Made by a program: the position numbers and the translations under genes. Below are positions 17,208 to 26,168 of a stretch of DNA of 64,000 bases, in pieces (positions within the stretch are counted from its first letter, which is position 1; every line of letters starts with the position of its first letter). Location of the stretch: NCBI RefSeq assembly GCF_000153225.1, contig NZ_CH724148.1, forward strand, positions 1,568,842-1,632,841, in the 5' to 3' direction. The notes under the pieces were generated by a model. That model worked only from the letters and a program-made list of their open reading frames with translations, ran no database searches and had not been told where the DNA came from. Origin of the DNA: Polaribacter irgensii 23-P (GTDB lineage Bacteria > Bacteroidota > Bacteroidia > Flavobacteriales > Flavobacteriaceae).

Positions 17208-17738
17208 TTAAAACTCCAAAGATAAGACATGGTTTGGATTTGTTTTTGTTGGTGACAATATAAAGTCATGTGTACCTACATTTTTAAATCCTGTTTTTTT
17301 ATAAAAGGCAATTGCTTTTGTGTTTTCTACCCATACAAATAACCAAATACCTGTTTGTTGGTGTTGTTTTGCCAAAGCAATATTAAAGTCCATCAGTTCT
17401 TTTCCAAGACCTAAATTATAAAAGGCTTCCAAAAGGTATAAGCGCTCCATTTTGGTACTGTTTTTTGCTTTAATGTGCGCATGCTCAGTATTGAAGATAA
17501 TTTTAGAAAATCCGGCGATTGTACCTTCATAATACAACAGATGGTACTGAAATTTTGGATTTGAAAGTTCAGCTTTAAAATTTTCCTCACTGAAATTAGC
17601 CGCAATATAGGCATCTATAATTTCTTTAGGAGCTGAGTGTCCATGTGCTGGTAAAAAAGCGGCAGTGCTTAATTTAGAAAGCATAGCAGCGTCTTCTTGG
17701 GTCGCTTTGGTAATCGTGGTTTTGAGTAAGGATAACAT
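17208..17738 (-). CDS. GNAT family N-acetyltransferase
   Basis: This 176-residue GNAT has the acetyl-CoA-binding region YLLEAFYNLGLGKELMDF (Q/RxxGxG/A-like: NLGLGKEL, about 106-113) and the late strand WLFVWVENTKAIAFYKKTGF, typical of the RimI-like fold. It transfers acetyl from acetyl-CoA to an unknown amine. Its sole close neighbour on the same strand is the DUF6428 gene. Confidence 0.88.
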   Translation of the reverse strand: MLSLLKTTITKATQEDAAMLSKLSTAAFLPAHGHSAPKEIIDAYIAANFSEENFKAELSNPKFQYHLLYYEGTIAGFSKIIFNTEHAHIKAKNSTKMERLYLLEAFYNLGLGKELMDFNIALAKQHQQTGIWLFVWVENTKAIAFYKKTGFKNVGTHDFILSPTKTNPNHVLSLEF

Positions 17739-17919
17739 ATACTAAAGATAAATCTAAAATTTACATACTAAAAAGAAGGGTTCAACAACACTTTTTTGTT
17801 TTCGGTAGTTTACAATTCTTAGCGTGCTATTACCTTGTAAAATAGAGTTTGAACCTTTCCTTAAATTTACTGATTATTTTTCATTTTTTAAAGTTTGATC
17901 TTTATTTTTTTCAATTTAA

Positions 17920-17949
17920 AAAGCCTCTTTATTTTCACAAAGAGGCTTT
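17920..17949 (-). terminator. Intrinsic terminator of htpG
   Basis: A perfect 11-bp stem (aaagcctcttt 17920-17930, aaagaggcttt 17939-17949) has an 8-nt loop. On the minus strand it is followed by a T-rich stretch, so it terminates htpG, whose stop is at 18051. The remaining 17739-18050 intergenic DNA holds no gene I can support. Confidence 0.85.
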
Positions 17950-18050
17950 CGTATTGTTTGCGCTTTCAGTCAAAGTACAGCAAGGAATTCATTGAATTTA
18001 AAGTCAAGTCAATGGGTTACTTCATTGTTTTTTTGATGAATGGCTCGTTT

Positions 18051-19958
18051 TTATTTAATCAATGCATATGAACGTTTGATAAAGTTTGTCAACTCTTCAC
18101 CATGTAAAAGGTTCTGAGATAATTTTGCCAAATCAAAAGCTTGAGAAATTAAATGTTTTTGTGCTTCGCCATCTTTATTATTTAAAATGTCAGAGACCAA
18201 TGGACTGTTTGTGTTTACCACTAAATTGTACATGTCAGGGAAATTACCCATTCCCATCATGCCACCGCCACCTCCAGATGCTTGCATTTCTTTCATTCTG
18301 CGCATAAACTCAGGAACTGTAATGATAAAAGGAGAAGCAGCAGAATCCATTGCTTCTAATTGAACCGTATACGTTTTTGAGTTTACTGCAGCCTCAATAA
18401 TTGGTTTTAAAGTGGTTGTTTCTTCATCAGACAATTTAGAAATTACATTATCTTCTTTTTTTATTAAATTATCAATGTGATCTGCGTCCACTCGCGTAAA
18501 CTTCACTTTTTCAGCAGAACCCTCTAATTTCTGCATCAGGTGCGAGATAATAGGAGAGTCTAAAATTAGTACTTCATACCCTTTTTCGGTTGCAGCTTGG
18601 ATAAAACTGTGTTGTGCATCTTTATTTGCAGCATATAGAACAACATGGTTTCCGTCTTTATCTGTCTGAGAATCTTTTGTTTTTTCGAGTAACTCGTCAA
18701 ACGTAAAATAAGAATTTGCTACGGTTGGATACAAAGCAAACTTTTTCGCTTTGTCAAAGAACTTGTCTTCAGATAACATTCCGTATTCAATAATCACTTT
18801 GATGTCATTCCATTTCTTTTCGAAATCAGCTCTGTCTTTCTTAAATAAAGAGACTAATTTATCACCTACTTTTTTAGTGATGTATCCCGAAATTTTCTTG
18901 ACAGCACCGTCCGCTTGTAGTCCAGAACGAGAGACATTTAAAGGAATGTCTGGAGAATCAATTACACCTTTTAACATCTGTAAAAAGTCAGGAACGATGC
19001 CCTCTACGTTGTCCGTTACAAAAACTTGATTTTGGTACAATTGGATTTTGTCCTTTTGCATGTCCATTGATGGACTTAACTTAGGAAAGAATAAAATTCC
19101 TGTCAAGTTAAAAGGATAATCAACATTTAAGTGAATGTGAAATAAAGACTCTTCAAATTGCATCGGATACAATTCTCTGTAGAAATTATCATAATCCTCC
19201 TCTTTTAAGTCTGCAGGCATTTTTGTCCAAGCGGGCGCAGTATTGTTGATGATGTTATCAACCGTAATTTGTTTGTGTGCTTCTGTAGTTTCTTTTCCTT
19301 CTGCATCTTTTGTCGTTGCAGGTGTAAATTCAGGATCGTTAATTTCTTTCGTTCCAAATTTTATGGGCACTTGGTTAAAACGATTGTATTTGTCTAATAA
19401 GCCTCCGATTTTATTTTCTTCTAAAAAGTCTAAAGAATCTTCCGCTATATGCAAGATGATTTCTGTTCCTCTGTCTGCCTTATCGCTTTCCACCAGTGTA
19501 AATTCAGGAGAGCCATCACAAGTCCAATGAGCTGCAGGTGCATCTTTAAAAGATTTTGTAATCAATTCTACTTTTGAAGCTACCATAAACGCAGAATAGA
19601 AACCAAGGCCAAAATGTCCAATAATTCCCGCCTCGTTGTCTTTGTATTTGTCTAAAAATTCTTCTGCACCAGAAAATGCAATTTGATTAATGTATTTTTC
19701 AACCTCATCAGAAGTCATTCCTAAACCTTGATCTTTGATCGTAATTGTTTTGGCTTCTTTGTCTATGCTTACTTCAATTTTAGCGTCTCCTAACTCTGTG
19801 TCAGCCTCTCCAATTGCGATGAGATGTTTTAGTTTAGAAGTTGCGTCTGTTCCGTTAGAAATAAGTTCTCTTAAAAATATTTCGTGATCAGAATACAAGA
19901 ATTTTTTTATCAGAGGAAAAATATTTTCTACCGATACATTAATGTTTCCTTTTGCCAT
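18051..19958 (-). CDS. htpG: Molecular chaperone HtpG (Hsp90)
   Basis: This 635-residue bacterial Hsp90 has an N-terminal GHKL ATPase with FLRELISNGTDATSKL (about 23-38; catalytic Glu/Asn), KDQGLGMT (about 74-81) and GHFGLGFYSAFMV (about 113-125). A middle domain and a C-terminal dimerisation domain follow. The Gly/Met-rich SGGGGGMMGMG near residue 570 is a flavobacterial feature. It is single-gene, with a strong terminator downstream. Upstream is a long non-coding stretch shared with fabH. Heat-shock sites were not recognised. Confidence 0.98.
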   Translation of the reverse strand: MAKGNINVSVENIFPLIKKFLYSDHEIFLRELISNGTDATSKLKHLIAIGEADTELGDAKIEVSIDKEAKTITIKDQGLGMTSDEVEKYINQIAFSGAEEFLDKYKDNEAGIIGHFGLGFYSAFMVASKVELITKSFKDAPAAHWTCDGSPEFTLVESDKADRGTEIILHIAEDSLDFLEENKIGGLLDKYNRFNQVPIKFGTKEINDPEFTPATTKDAEGKETTEAHKQITVDNIINNTAPAWTKMPADLKEEDYDNFYRELYPMQFEESLFHIHLNVDYPFNLTGILFFPKLSPSMDMQKDKIQLYQNQVFVTDNVEGIVPDFLQMLKGVIDSPDIPLNVSRSGLQADGAVKKISGYITKKVGDKLVSLFKKDRADFEKKWNDIKVIIEYGMLSEDKFFDKAKKFALYPTVANSYFTFDELLEKTKDSQTDKDGNHVVLYAANKDAQHSFIQAATEKGYEVLILDSPIISHLMQKLEGSAEKVKFTRVDADHIDNLIKKEDNVISKLSDEETTTLKPIIEAAVNSKTYTVQLEAMDSAASPFIITVPEFMRRMKEMQASGGGGGMMGMGNFPDMYNLVVNTNSPLVSDILNNKDGEAQKHLISQAFDLAKLSQNLLHGEELTNFIKRSYALIK

Positions 19959-20669
19959 TTTATTTTGTTTTATTAATTAGGAATAGCTATAGTCAAATAA
20001 AATACCAAAGAGTGTTTTATGACAAGATGACAGAAATATTTTTCATGTTTGATTTTTGTTTTTTGTAGTAATTTTTTTTAAAAAATTCATGTTAGAGATA
20101 TGAAGTGGTAACGATTCGCAGTGCGCTCCCGAAATTTTGATTTTTGACTGTCTGTAAAAGGAGCTAAGGTGGTAGTTGCTAAAAAGGATCTTGTCTAATT
20201 AAAAGAAAGAGTATTGCAATGGGCATTTGGTACTGTGTTGTTTCTAGAATTGGTGGATTGGCGGAGATTCCAATTGTTAAACCCTGTGATCGGTTTAATA
20301 TTTTAAGCAAAAAAAATACAGAGAAAAGGACGCTTTACAGTGCTTTCCCGCTATAATTAATTTTTTTATGAAAATACTGGGTATTTGATTCGAATAAAAT
20401 AAATGGCAAAGTCAGCCTTTTTTACAGACGCTTTTTGCTTTGCTGCAAGTTTTCTTCAAAATAGTTGTAAACAAGCTACGGGCATTTCGTGCACGCAGTT
20501 TATTGTTGTCCTATAATAGATTTTCATTGTTTGGTTTATGTTTTAGGTTTTTTTTTCGTTTTGTTGACAAGGGCAATTCGGGATTTGAGTATCAAAGCCA
20601 AATGATTTGTAGCGGTATTCTTATTTCAGAATATACTTTAGATAAAATATCTAAGAACTAAATATCTCG
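19959..20669. other. Long gene-free intergenic region between htpG and fabH
   Basis: About 830 bp separate htpG from fabH. Open frames are short (46 residues from 20220, 37 from 20403, 73 from 20440 on the plus strand); they overlap one another, resemble no family and lack upstream signals. There is no tRNA cloverleaf or CRISPR-like repeat. The stretch could hold leader RNA for either gene, a small RNA, or a fully decayed gene. Confidence 0.5.
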
Positions 20670-20677
20670 TAACTTTG
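20670..20677 (+). promoter_or_regulatory. -7 box upstream of fabH
   Basis: TAACTTTG matches TAnnTTTG and lies 112 bp before the fabH ATG, implying a leader of about 108 nt, longer than at other promoters in this window. No -33 element is evident. Confidence 0.4.
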
Positions 20678-20789
20678 CTTTTTTATATTTTACGATTTTA
20701 GCTTGTGAGATAAGTCTATCTCTTCAAAGTATATCGGTCTATCCCCTTCTTAAAGCATTACAAGCAAATAAATAAATAACTACTAAAAT

Positions 20790-21797
20790 ATGTACAATTC
20801 TAAAATTACTGGACTTGGATCTTATGTTCCAGAGAATGTTGTTACCAATGACGATTTAAAGGAATTTATGGAAACTTCAGACGAATGGATCCAAGAGAGA
20901 ACTGGAATTAAAGAAAGACGTTGGATAGATCCAGGGTCGGGAGATACTACAGCTGTGATGGGTGCAAAAGCATCTAAAATAGCCATGGAGCGAGCAGGGC
21001 TCACAAAAGATGATATCGATTTTATTGTGTTTGCCACTCTAAGTCCAGACTTGTATTTTCCAGGAAGTGGGGTATTGGTTCAGGATCTTTTAGAGATGCC
21101 TACAATTGGGGCTTTGGATATTCGAAACCAGTGTTCTGGTTTCATCTATGCAATGTCTGTGGCGGATCAATTTATAAAGACTGGAATGTATAAAAACATT
21201 TTGGTGATTGGTGCAGAAAATCATTCGGGTGGTTTAGAACGTTCGACCAGAGGTAGAAATGTAACTGTCATTTTTGGTGACGGCGCAGGAGCTGCCGTTT
21301 TATCGCGATGTGAGGAAGCAGGGAAAGGAATTCTTTCTTCCCATTTACACTCGGAAGGAAAGCATGCAAAAGAGCTGGTTTTAGAAGGACCTTCAACACA
21401 GCGTTGGGTGCCAGAAATTCTTGAAAATAATGATCCAGATGATGTTTCTTATTACCCACATATGAATGGCCAATTTGTTTTTAAACACGCCATTACTCGT
21501 TTTTCTGAAGCGATTGAAGAAGGGTTACAAGCCAACAAACTAGCGAAAGAAGATATTGATATGCTAATTCCACATCAGGCAAACTTGCGCATTGCGCAGT
21601 TCATACAAAAAAAGTTTAGACTGTCGGATGATCAGGTTTTCAATAATATTATGAACTACGGCAATACAACAGCGGCCTCCATAATTATTGCTTTAACAGA
21701 AGCCTGGGAGCAAGGAAAGATCAAAGACAACGATTTGGTTGTTCTCGCTGCTTTTGGTAGTGGATTTACTTGGGGATCTGTGATTATCCGCTGGTAG
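20790..21797 (+). CDS. fabH: 3-oxoacyl-ACP synthase III family protein (FabH-like)
   Basis: This 335-residue thiolase-fold enzyme has the full FabH triad: Cys115 (NQCSG), His262 (PHQANLRI) and Asn292 (NYGNTTAAS). It condenses an acyl-CoA starter with malonyl-ACP. It stands alone, without plsX or rpmF, which usually flank the housekeeping fabH in flavobacteria. It may therefore be a second copy making branched or special starters; this is inference. It has its own -7 box and a near-perfect terminator, so it is monocistronic. Confidence 0.9.
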   Translation: MYNSKITGLGSYVPENVVTNDDLKEFMETSDEWIQERTGIKERRWIDPGSGDTTAVMGAKASKIAMERAGLTKDDIDFIVFATLSPDLYFPGSGVLVQDLLEMPTIGALDIRNQCSGFIYAMSVADQFIKTGMYKNILVIGAENHSGGLERSTRGRNVTVIFGDGAGAAVLSRCEEAGKGILSSHLHSEGKHAKELVLEGPSTQRWVPEILENNDPDDVSYYPHMNGQFVFKHAITRFSEAIEEGLQANKLAKEDIDMLIPHQANLRIAQFIQKKFRLSDDQVFNNIMNYGNTTAASIIIALTEAWEQGKIKDNDLVVLAAFGSGFTWGSVIIRW

Positions 21798-21826
21798 AAG
21801 ACAGGTGTTTCTTATGGTTCTAAAAG

Positions 21827-21867
21827 GATACAAAAAGGTGCTCATTTTAAGAGCACCTTTTTGTATC
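21827..21867 (+). terminator. Perfect 17-bp hairpin terminator after fabH
   Basis: The arms gatacaaaaaggtgctc (21827-21843) and gagcacctttttgtatc (21851-21867) are exact complements around a 7-nt loop. The inner stem gives the usual GC stem plus T5 tract, and symmetry of the arms allows termination on both strands. Confidence 0.9.
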
Positions 21868-22119
21868 AAAATTGTAGGAAAGAGAAATGATCGTTCAATC
21901 AAACGGGAGGAAGTCGAACAGCATTTTTTGAAGTACAATTGACAATTATTAATTTTCTACAGGTACTGTTAGGTTCTTCATATTTTAATATCAAGCAAAA
22001 ACGCGTTCATTGCAAAAGGTTTGTGTTAATTTTAAAGTATTGTTAAATTTTGACCTAAAAAATGGCTTTGTTAATTAATTGGTTATTTTTACAATTAACC
22101 TTTAAAAAATAAGCCAATT

Positions 22120-22941
22120 ATGAAGCTCATTATTTTAAATTTTCCCTTATATATCTGTAGTATTGGTCTTTTTTTTACCACAAATGCTCAAAATTTTCAC
22201 GGGAAAGCTACCTATGTTTCTAAATCAAAAATGGATTTAGGCAGTTACGGAGCAACAATGAGTGAAGCTAGAAAAAAACAAATTGCGGCCCGCCTTAAAA
22301 ATCGACTTGAAAAGACGTATGTGTTGCGTTTTAATAGTAAGGAATCTACTTTTTTAGAAGAAGAAAAAATTGATGCTATTTCGGGAGCTACTGACTCTTG
22401 GGGAGGGTATTTTTCAAGAGGAGATCAGTACAAAAATATAAAAGAGAGCACATTGGTGCAGAGTCAAGAGTTTTACGGAAAACGATTTTTAGTAAAAGAC
22501 ACGCTTTATAAACTAGAATGGACGATGGGAACGGAATCAAAAAAAATAGGACAATACACCTGTTATAAGGCCAAAGCTTTTGTGCCTGACATAGAACTAA
22601 ATTGGTATGATTTTTCTTGGAGCGATTTAAGAACAAGTGAAAAGAAAGCAGATCAGAGTGCAGTAGTCTCTGAAAAAATGGTGGTTGTAGAAGCTTGGTA
22701 TGCACCGCAAATTCCGTTTGCTCAAGGACCGGGTGAGTTTTGGGGTTTGCCTGGACTAATTCTTGAGGTTAGTGTAGATAATACCACTTTGTTATGCACT
22801 GAAATTGTAATTAATAAAGAAAATAAAGTACTTATTGAAGCACCAGAGAGGGGTACAGATATTACAAAAAAGAACTACGCCGAGACAGTTAGAAATAAAA
22901 TGATAGAAATGAGAAGCAACAGAATGGGAAGAAGAGGTTAA
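22120..22941 (+). CDS. GLPGLI family exported protein
   Basis: This 273-residue protein has a signal peptide (about 1-24, ending TTNAQ) and the family hallmark GLPGLILEV (about 208-216). GLPGLI proteins are secreted or surface proteins of Bacteroidota with no settled function; some sit next to TonB-dependent receptors. Here it is followed 24 bp later by a small membrane protein. Length is standard, with no T9SS tail visible. Confidence 0.88.
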   Translation: MKLIILNFPLYICSIGLFFTTNAQNFHGKATYVSKSKMDLGSYGATMSEARKKQIAARLKNRLEKTYVLRFNSKESTFLEEEKIDAISGATDSWGGYFSRGDQYKNIKESTLVQSQEFYGKRFLVKDTLYKLEWTMGTESKKIGQYTCYKAKAFVPDIELNWYDFSWSDLRTSEKKADQSAVVSEKMVVVEAWYAPQIPFAQGPGEFWGLPGLILEVSVDNTTLLCTEIVINKENKVLIEAPERGTDITKKNYAETVRNKMIEMRSNRMGRRG

Positions 22942-22965
22942 TTTTTTTAATTAAAAAATCGAAGT

Positions 22966-23154
22966 ATGAAAAAAAAATACAAGTTTCTTTTACTGCTGTC
23001 AAATCTTGGACTGTTTTTTTTTATTTTAAATATATTTTCAGGAATGATCATTTTTGAATATGAAAAAACAAATGGCATTGTTATCTTTATTTGTTGTCTA
23101 TTTAATAGTGCGATCGCCGTAACATCAGCAATAAAAGGGACCAAGGACAATTAA
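22966..23154 (+). CDS. Small two-helix membrane protein, unknown
   Basis: This 62-residue frame has a basic start (MKKKYKF) and two hydrophobic segments (about 7-30 and 37-56) with a short basic tail. It begins 24 bp after the GLPGLI stop on the same strand, so the two may be co-transcribed. I recognise no family. The basic N-terminus and clean two-helix pattern favour a real protein over a chance frame. Confidence 0.5.
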   Translation: MKKKYKFLLLLSNLGLFFFILNIFSGMIIFEYEKTNGIVIFICCLFNSAIAVTSAIKGTKDN

Positions 23155-23213
23155 TTGCATCTAATGAAAAATGTGTTTTATCAAGTTTTCTTGCCTCTTA
23201 AAAAAATACAAAT

Positions 23214-23576
23214 ATGCAAAAAAAGACACTAGTGCTCGGTGCTTCTGTGAAAGAAGACCGCTATGCTAATAAAGCGGTTAAAAAATTAAGAGCCAATCAT
23301 ATAGCAGTTGTTGCCATCGGTTTAAAAAAAGGGAACATTGGTGATGTGTTCATTGAAACTGAAAAGTTATCCTATCCAGACATTCACACCATTACTTTAT
23401 ATATTGGTCCTCAGCACCAACAGACCTATTATTCGTATATTCTAAGTTTGCATCCAAAGCGCGTACTGTTCAACCCAGGAACTGAAAATGAAGCATTGGT
23501 GGCATTATTAAAAGAAAATAACATTGACCGTGAGGTTGCTTGTACTTTGGTTCTTTTAGCAACAGGGCAATATTAA
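23214..23576 (+). CDS. CoA-binding domain protein (YccU-like)
   Basis: This 120-residue single-domain Rossmann fold opens with KTLVLGASVKEDRYANKAV (nucleotide-binding Gly/Ala-Ser loop). It has a central DIHTITLYIGPQHQ and ends with the conserved FNPGTENEALVALL and ACTLVLLATG. This is the CoA-binding fold of succinyl-CoA synthetase alpha, standing alone; the role is unknown. It converges with rnz (18-bp gap). Confidence 0.87.
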   Translation: MQKKTLVLGASVKEDRYANKAVKKLRANHIAVVAIGLKKGNIGDVFIETEKLSYPDIHTITLYIGPQHQQTYYSYILSLHPKRVLFNPGTENEALVALLKENNIDREVACTLVLLATGQY

Positions 23577-23594
23577 TGCTGGCATCGGCATCTG

Positions 23595-24509
23595 TTAGTT
23601 GATCGTAAAAATAGCTCCTGGTTTTGCCAAAGCCACATTTTTAAAAACGGTTTCGGCTTCTTTTTGAAACAGAGAAGTGTCTGGATACCTGCCAGAATAA
23701 TGTCCAATGACCAATTGTCCAACATTTGCGTCTTTTGCAATTTGTGCCGCTTCAAGAGATGTAGAGTGCTTCGTTTTTTTTGCTAAATCTTGTCGATCGG
23801 CTAAAAAAGTAGCCTCGTGGTAAAGCAGATCTACATTTTTTATAATGGGAACAATATCTGGCTTATAACTTGTATCACTGCAAAAAGCAAAACTTAGCGC
23901 TTTGGATGGCATTTCTGTGAGCTCAGAATTTAGAATGATTTCTCCCGAAGCTAGTTCAACATTTCTTCCCGCTTTGATATTTAGATAATTTGCTTTGTCA
24001 ATTTCTGGATATCCGCTGATATTGAGCATGTTCAGTTTTCTAGGTTTTTCTTTTTCTGTAAATAAATACCCGTTGGTATATACGCGGTGCGTTAAAGGTA
24101 TGGTATGCACGCAAACCTTGTCATCTTCGTAAATGAGCACACTTTCTTTAGAGGACAGCTCATGGAAAATCATATCGAATTTGGCATGAGATTCAGAAAT
24201 TTTGAGCATTTGTAAAGTGGCTGCTTTAATTCCTTTAGGTCCAAAAATATGCATTTCTTTTTCTCTACTCAGAATACCGTAGGTAGACAATAAGCCAACC
24301 AGACCATAAAAATGGTCTCCATGGAGATGCGAAATGAAAATATGGTTTATTTTAGAAAACCCTACTTTGTATTTTCGCATTTGACGCTGTGTGCCTTCAC
24401 CGCAATCAATTAAAAAGTGATGGTTGTTTATTTCTAAATATTGTGAAGTTGGAAATGCATTTACACGTGGAGTTGCAGAATGACAGCCCAAAATGGTAAG
24501 GTTGATCAT
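23595..24509 (-). CDS. rnz: Ribonuclease Z
   Basis: This 304-residue metallo-beta-lactamase-fold nuclease has the zinc motif HLHGDH (61-66), then FCSDTSYKPDIV, the HEATF stretch and a late VIGHYSGRYPD. RNase Z cleaves the 3' trailer from tRNA precursors; its length (about 300) is that of the short bacterial form. It overlaps the upstream T9SS-tail gene by 4 bp, so translation may be coupled. Confidence 0.95.
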   Translation of the reverse strand: MINLTILGCHSATPRVNAFPTSQYLEINNHHFLIDCGEGTQRQMRKYKVGFSKINHIFISHLHGDHFYGLVGLLSTYGILSREKEMHIFGPKGIKAATLQMLKISESHAKFDMIFHELSSKESVLIYEDDKVCVHTIPLTHRVYTNGYLFTEKEKPRKLNMLNISGYPEIDKANYLNIKAGRNVELASGEIILNSELTEMPSKALSFAFCSDTSYKPDIVPIIKNVDLLYHEATFLADRQDLAKKTKHSTSLEAAQIAKDANVGQLVIGHYSGRYPDTSLFQKEAETVFKNVALAKPGAIFTIN

Positions 24510-24826
24510 TGAATAACAAACCGTTTAGAAATTAATATTTTTTCGTTTTGAATACTGTAGAGATACATTCCTGCTATTAAATTATTTTTATAAAAAGGGA
24601 TAGTGTTGATGCCAGTTTTGGCAACATATGCTTTTTCAAAGACTGTTTTTCCCAATATATTTCGCACGGTTAAAATTACAGTGGCATTGGATGACGTGTT
24701 GAAAGTAATGGTAGTTTCATTTGCAAATGGGTTTGGAGCTGTAGATAGATTTGTTATTGGTTTTTCTTGCGAAAACCCTTTAAAACAAAGCGTTAAAAGT
24801 AAAATAAAAAGTACTTTTTTAATCAT
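24506..24826 (-). CDS. Minimal T9SS type A sorting-domain protein (signal peptide plus tail only)
   Basis: The 106 residues comprise a signal peptide (about 1-20, MIKKVLFILLLTLCFKGFSQ) and, almost at once, a C-terminal type A sorting domain: TAPNPFANETTITFN, a TVRNILGKTVFEK strand, and the closing LIAGMYLYSIQNEKILISKRFVIQ pattern described in pieces. There is no catalytic or binding domain between them. The tail normally directs cargo through the type IX system and anchors it at the surface. It lies between a small unknown gene and rnz, overlapping rnz by 4 bp. Confidence 0.85.
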   Translation of the reverse strand: MIKKVLFILLLTLCFKGFSQEKPITNLSTAPNPFANETTITFNTSSNATVILTVRNILGKTVFEKAYVAKTGINTIPFYKNNLIAGMYLYSIQNEKILISKRFVIQ

Positions 24827-24836
24827 TTTTTACGAT

Positions 24837-25169
24837 TTAAAATCCTAAAGATCTTTCAATAGCTTCCATTTCTAAAATATCTTCTGCTTCTTGTAAAGTG
24901 GGAACAATATTTATTGTCTCTGGAAACATATCAATATTTACAATTGTGTTTACAATAACAAAGGATGTACCTTCTTGCTTTTTTTGCACGGCTACACTCA
25001 AAAATAATGAAAATTCTTCGTTTTTAATGTTAATTTCTTCAGAAATTTGAAGAACGACATGTACTGTTTTAAAGTCAGCTACTTTTCCAAAAAACGCATC
25101 TTGAAATGCTTTTAAGGAATGTTCATCTGAAGAAATTAAGCAATACTTTTCTTTTTTATCAACTATCAT
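24837..25169 (-). CDS. Conserved 110-residue protein, STAS-like pattern
   Basis: This small acidic soluble protein begins 1 bp after the pyrB stop and ends 10 bp before the sorting-tail gene. Alternating strands and helices (VHVVLQISEEINIKNEEF, then GTSFVIVNTIVNIDMFPE) and the end EAEDILEMEAIERSLGF resemble a STAS-like fold. It is a conserved flavobacterial companion of rnz and pyrB. Public annotation may mislabel it as RNase Z, but no HxHxDH motif is present. Function unknown. Confidence 0.65.
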   Translation of the reverse strand: MIVDKKEKYCLISSDEHSLKAFQDAFFGKVADFKTVHVVLQISEEINIKNEEFSLFLSVAVQKKQEGTSFVIVNTIVNIDMFPETINIVPTLQEAEDILEMEAIERSLGF

Positions 25170-25170
25170 C

Positions 25171-26100
25171 TTATCGTTTTATTTGCTGTGCTAATAAATA
25201 GATCACCGCCATTCGAATTGCCACACCGTTTTCTACTTGATTTAAAATAATGGAATTATTAGAATCCGCAACAGCACTCGTAATTTCTACACCACGATTA
25301 ATAGGCCCGGGGTGCATGATCACAATTTTTTTGCCGAGATTGTCTAAAATATCTTGGTTTATTCCGAAAAGCTGGGTGTATTCTCGTGTTGAAGGAAAGT
25401 ACTTAATATCCATTCTTTCATGTTGCACGCGCAAAACATTGGCAACATCACACCATTCTAAAGCTTTTTTTAAGTTCGTTTCTACCTGTACGCCTAAGCT
25501 TGTTATATATTTGGGTATTAAGGTTGTTGGGCCACAAACCTTTACTTCTGCACCTTGGAGTTGTAGTGCGAAAATATTAGAAAGTGCGACCCTAGAGTGC
25601 AACACATCTCCTACAATTACTATTTTTTTTCCCTTTACACTGCCGAGCTTTTCTCTTATAGAATAGGAGTCTAACAAAGCTTGAGTAGGATGCTCGTGAG
25701 TGCCATCACCAGCATTTATGATTTTTGCATTTACATGCTTGGAAAGAAAAACACCAGCACCTACATTTCCATGCCGCATGACCACAATGTCTACTTTCAT
25801 GGCTAAAATATTATTGACGGTATCTATTAATGTCTCTCCTTTTTTTACGGATGATTGACTTGCGGAAAAGTTAATGACATCGGCGGAAAGTCTTTTTTCG
25901 GCCAGTTCAAAGCTTAGTTTTGTTCGGGTGCTATTTTCAAAAAATAAATTGGCAATGGTGATGTCTCTTAAGGAAGGTACTTTTTTAATGGGTCTGTTAA
26001 TTACCTCTTTAAAATGATCGGCTGTTTTAAAAATAACATCAATATCATTTTGTTTTAAGTATTTAATACCTAATAAATGCTCCACGCTTAATTCTGACAC
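25171..26100 (-). CDS. pyrB: Aspartate carbamoyltransferase catalytic subunit
   Basis: This 309-residue protein has the carbamoyl-phosphate motif ENSTRTKLSFE (STRT at 57-60), HPTQALLD (137-144) and MHPGPINRGVEI near residue 265. It makes carbamoyl aspartate, the committed step of pyrimidine synthesis. No pyrI regulatory subunit is present. It lies 68 bp after pyrR, so the pair is likely one transcript from the pyrR promoter. Confidence 0.97.
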   Translation of the reverse strand: MSELSVEHLLGIKYLKQNDIDVIFKTADHFKEVINRPIKKVPSLRDITIANLFFENSTRTKLSFELAEKRLSADVINFSASQSSVKKGETLIDTVNNILAMKVDIVVMRHGNVGAGVFLSKHVNAKIINAGDGTHEHPTQALLDSYSIREKLGSVKGKKIVIVGDVLHSRVALSNIFALQLQGAEVKVCGPTTLIPKYITSLGVQVETNLKKALEWCDVANVLRVQHERMDIKYFPSTREYTQLFGINQDILDNLGKKIVIMHPGPINRGVEITSAVADSNNSIILNQVENGVAIRMAVIYLLAQQIKR

Positions 26101-26168
26101 ATCAAAAGTTTTAAGTTCGCTATTTTTTTATTTTTCTTCATTCTCACTTTTTAAATTCCTTTTGGCAG

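Noticed and set aside
20440..20661. 73-residue plus-strand open frame before fabH
   Set aside because: Low-complexity, basic and hydrophobic mixture with no family resemblance and no promoter; it overlaps another equally weak frame at 20403.
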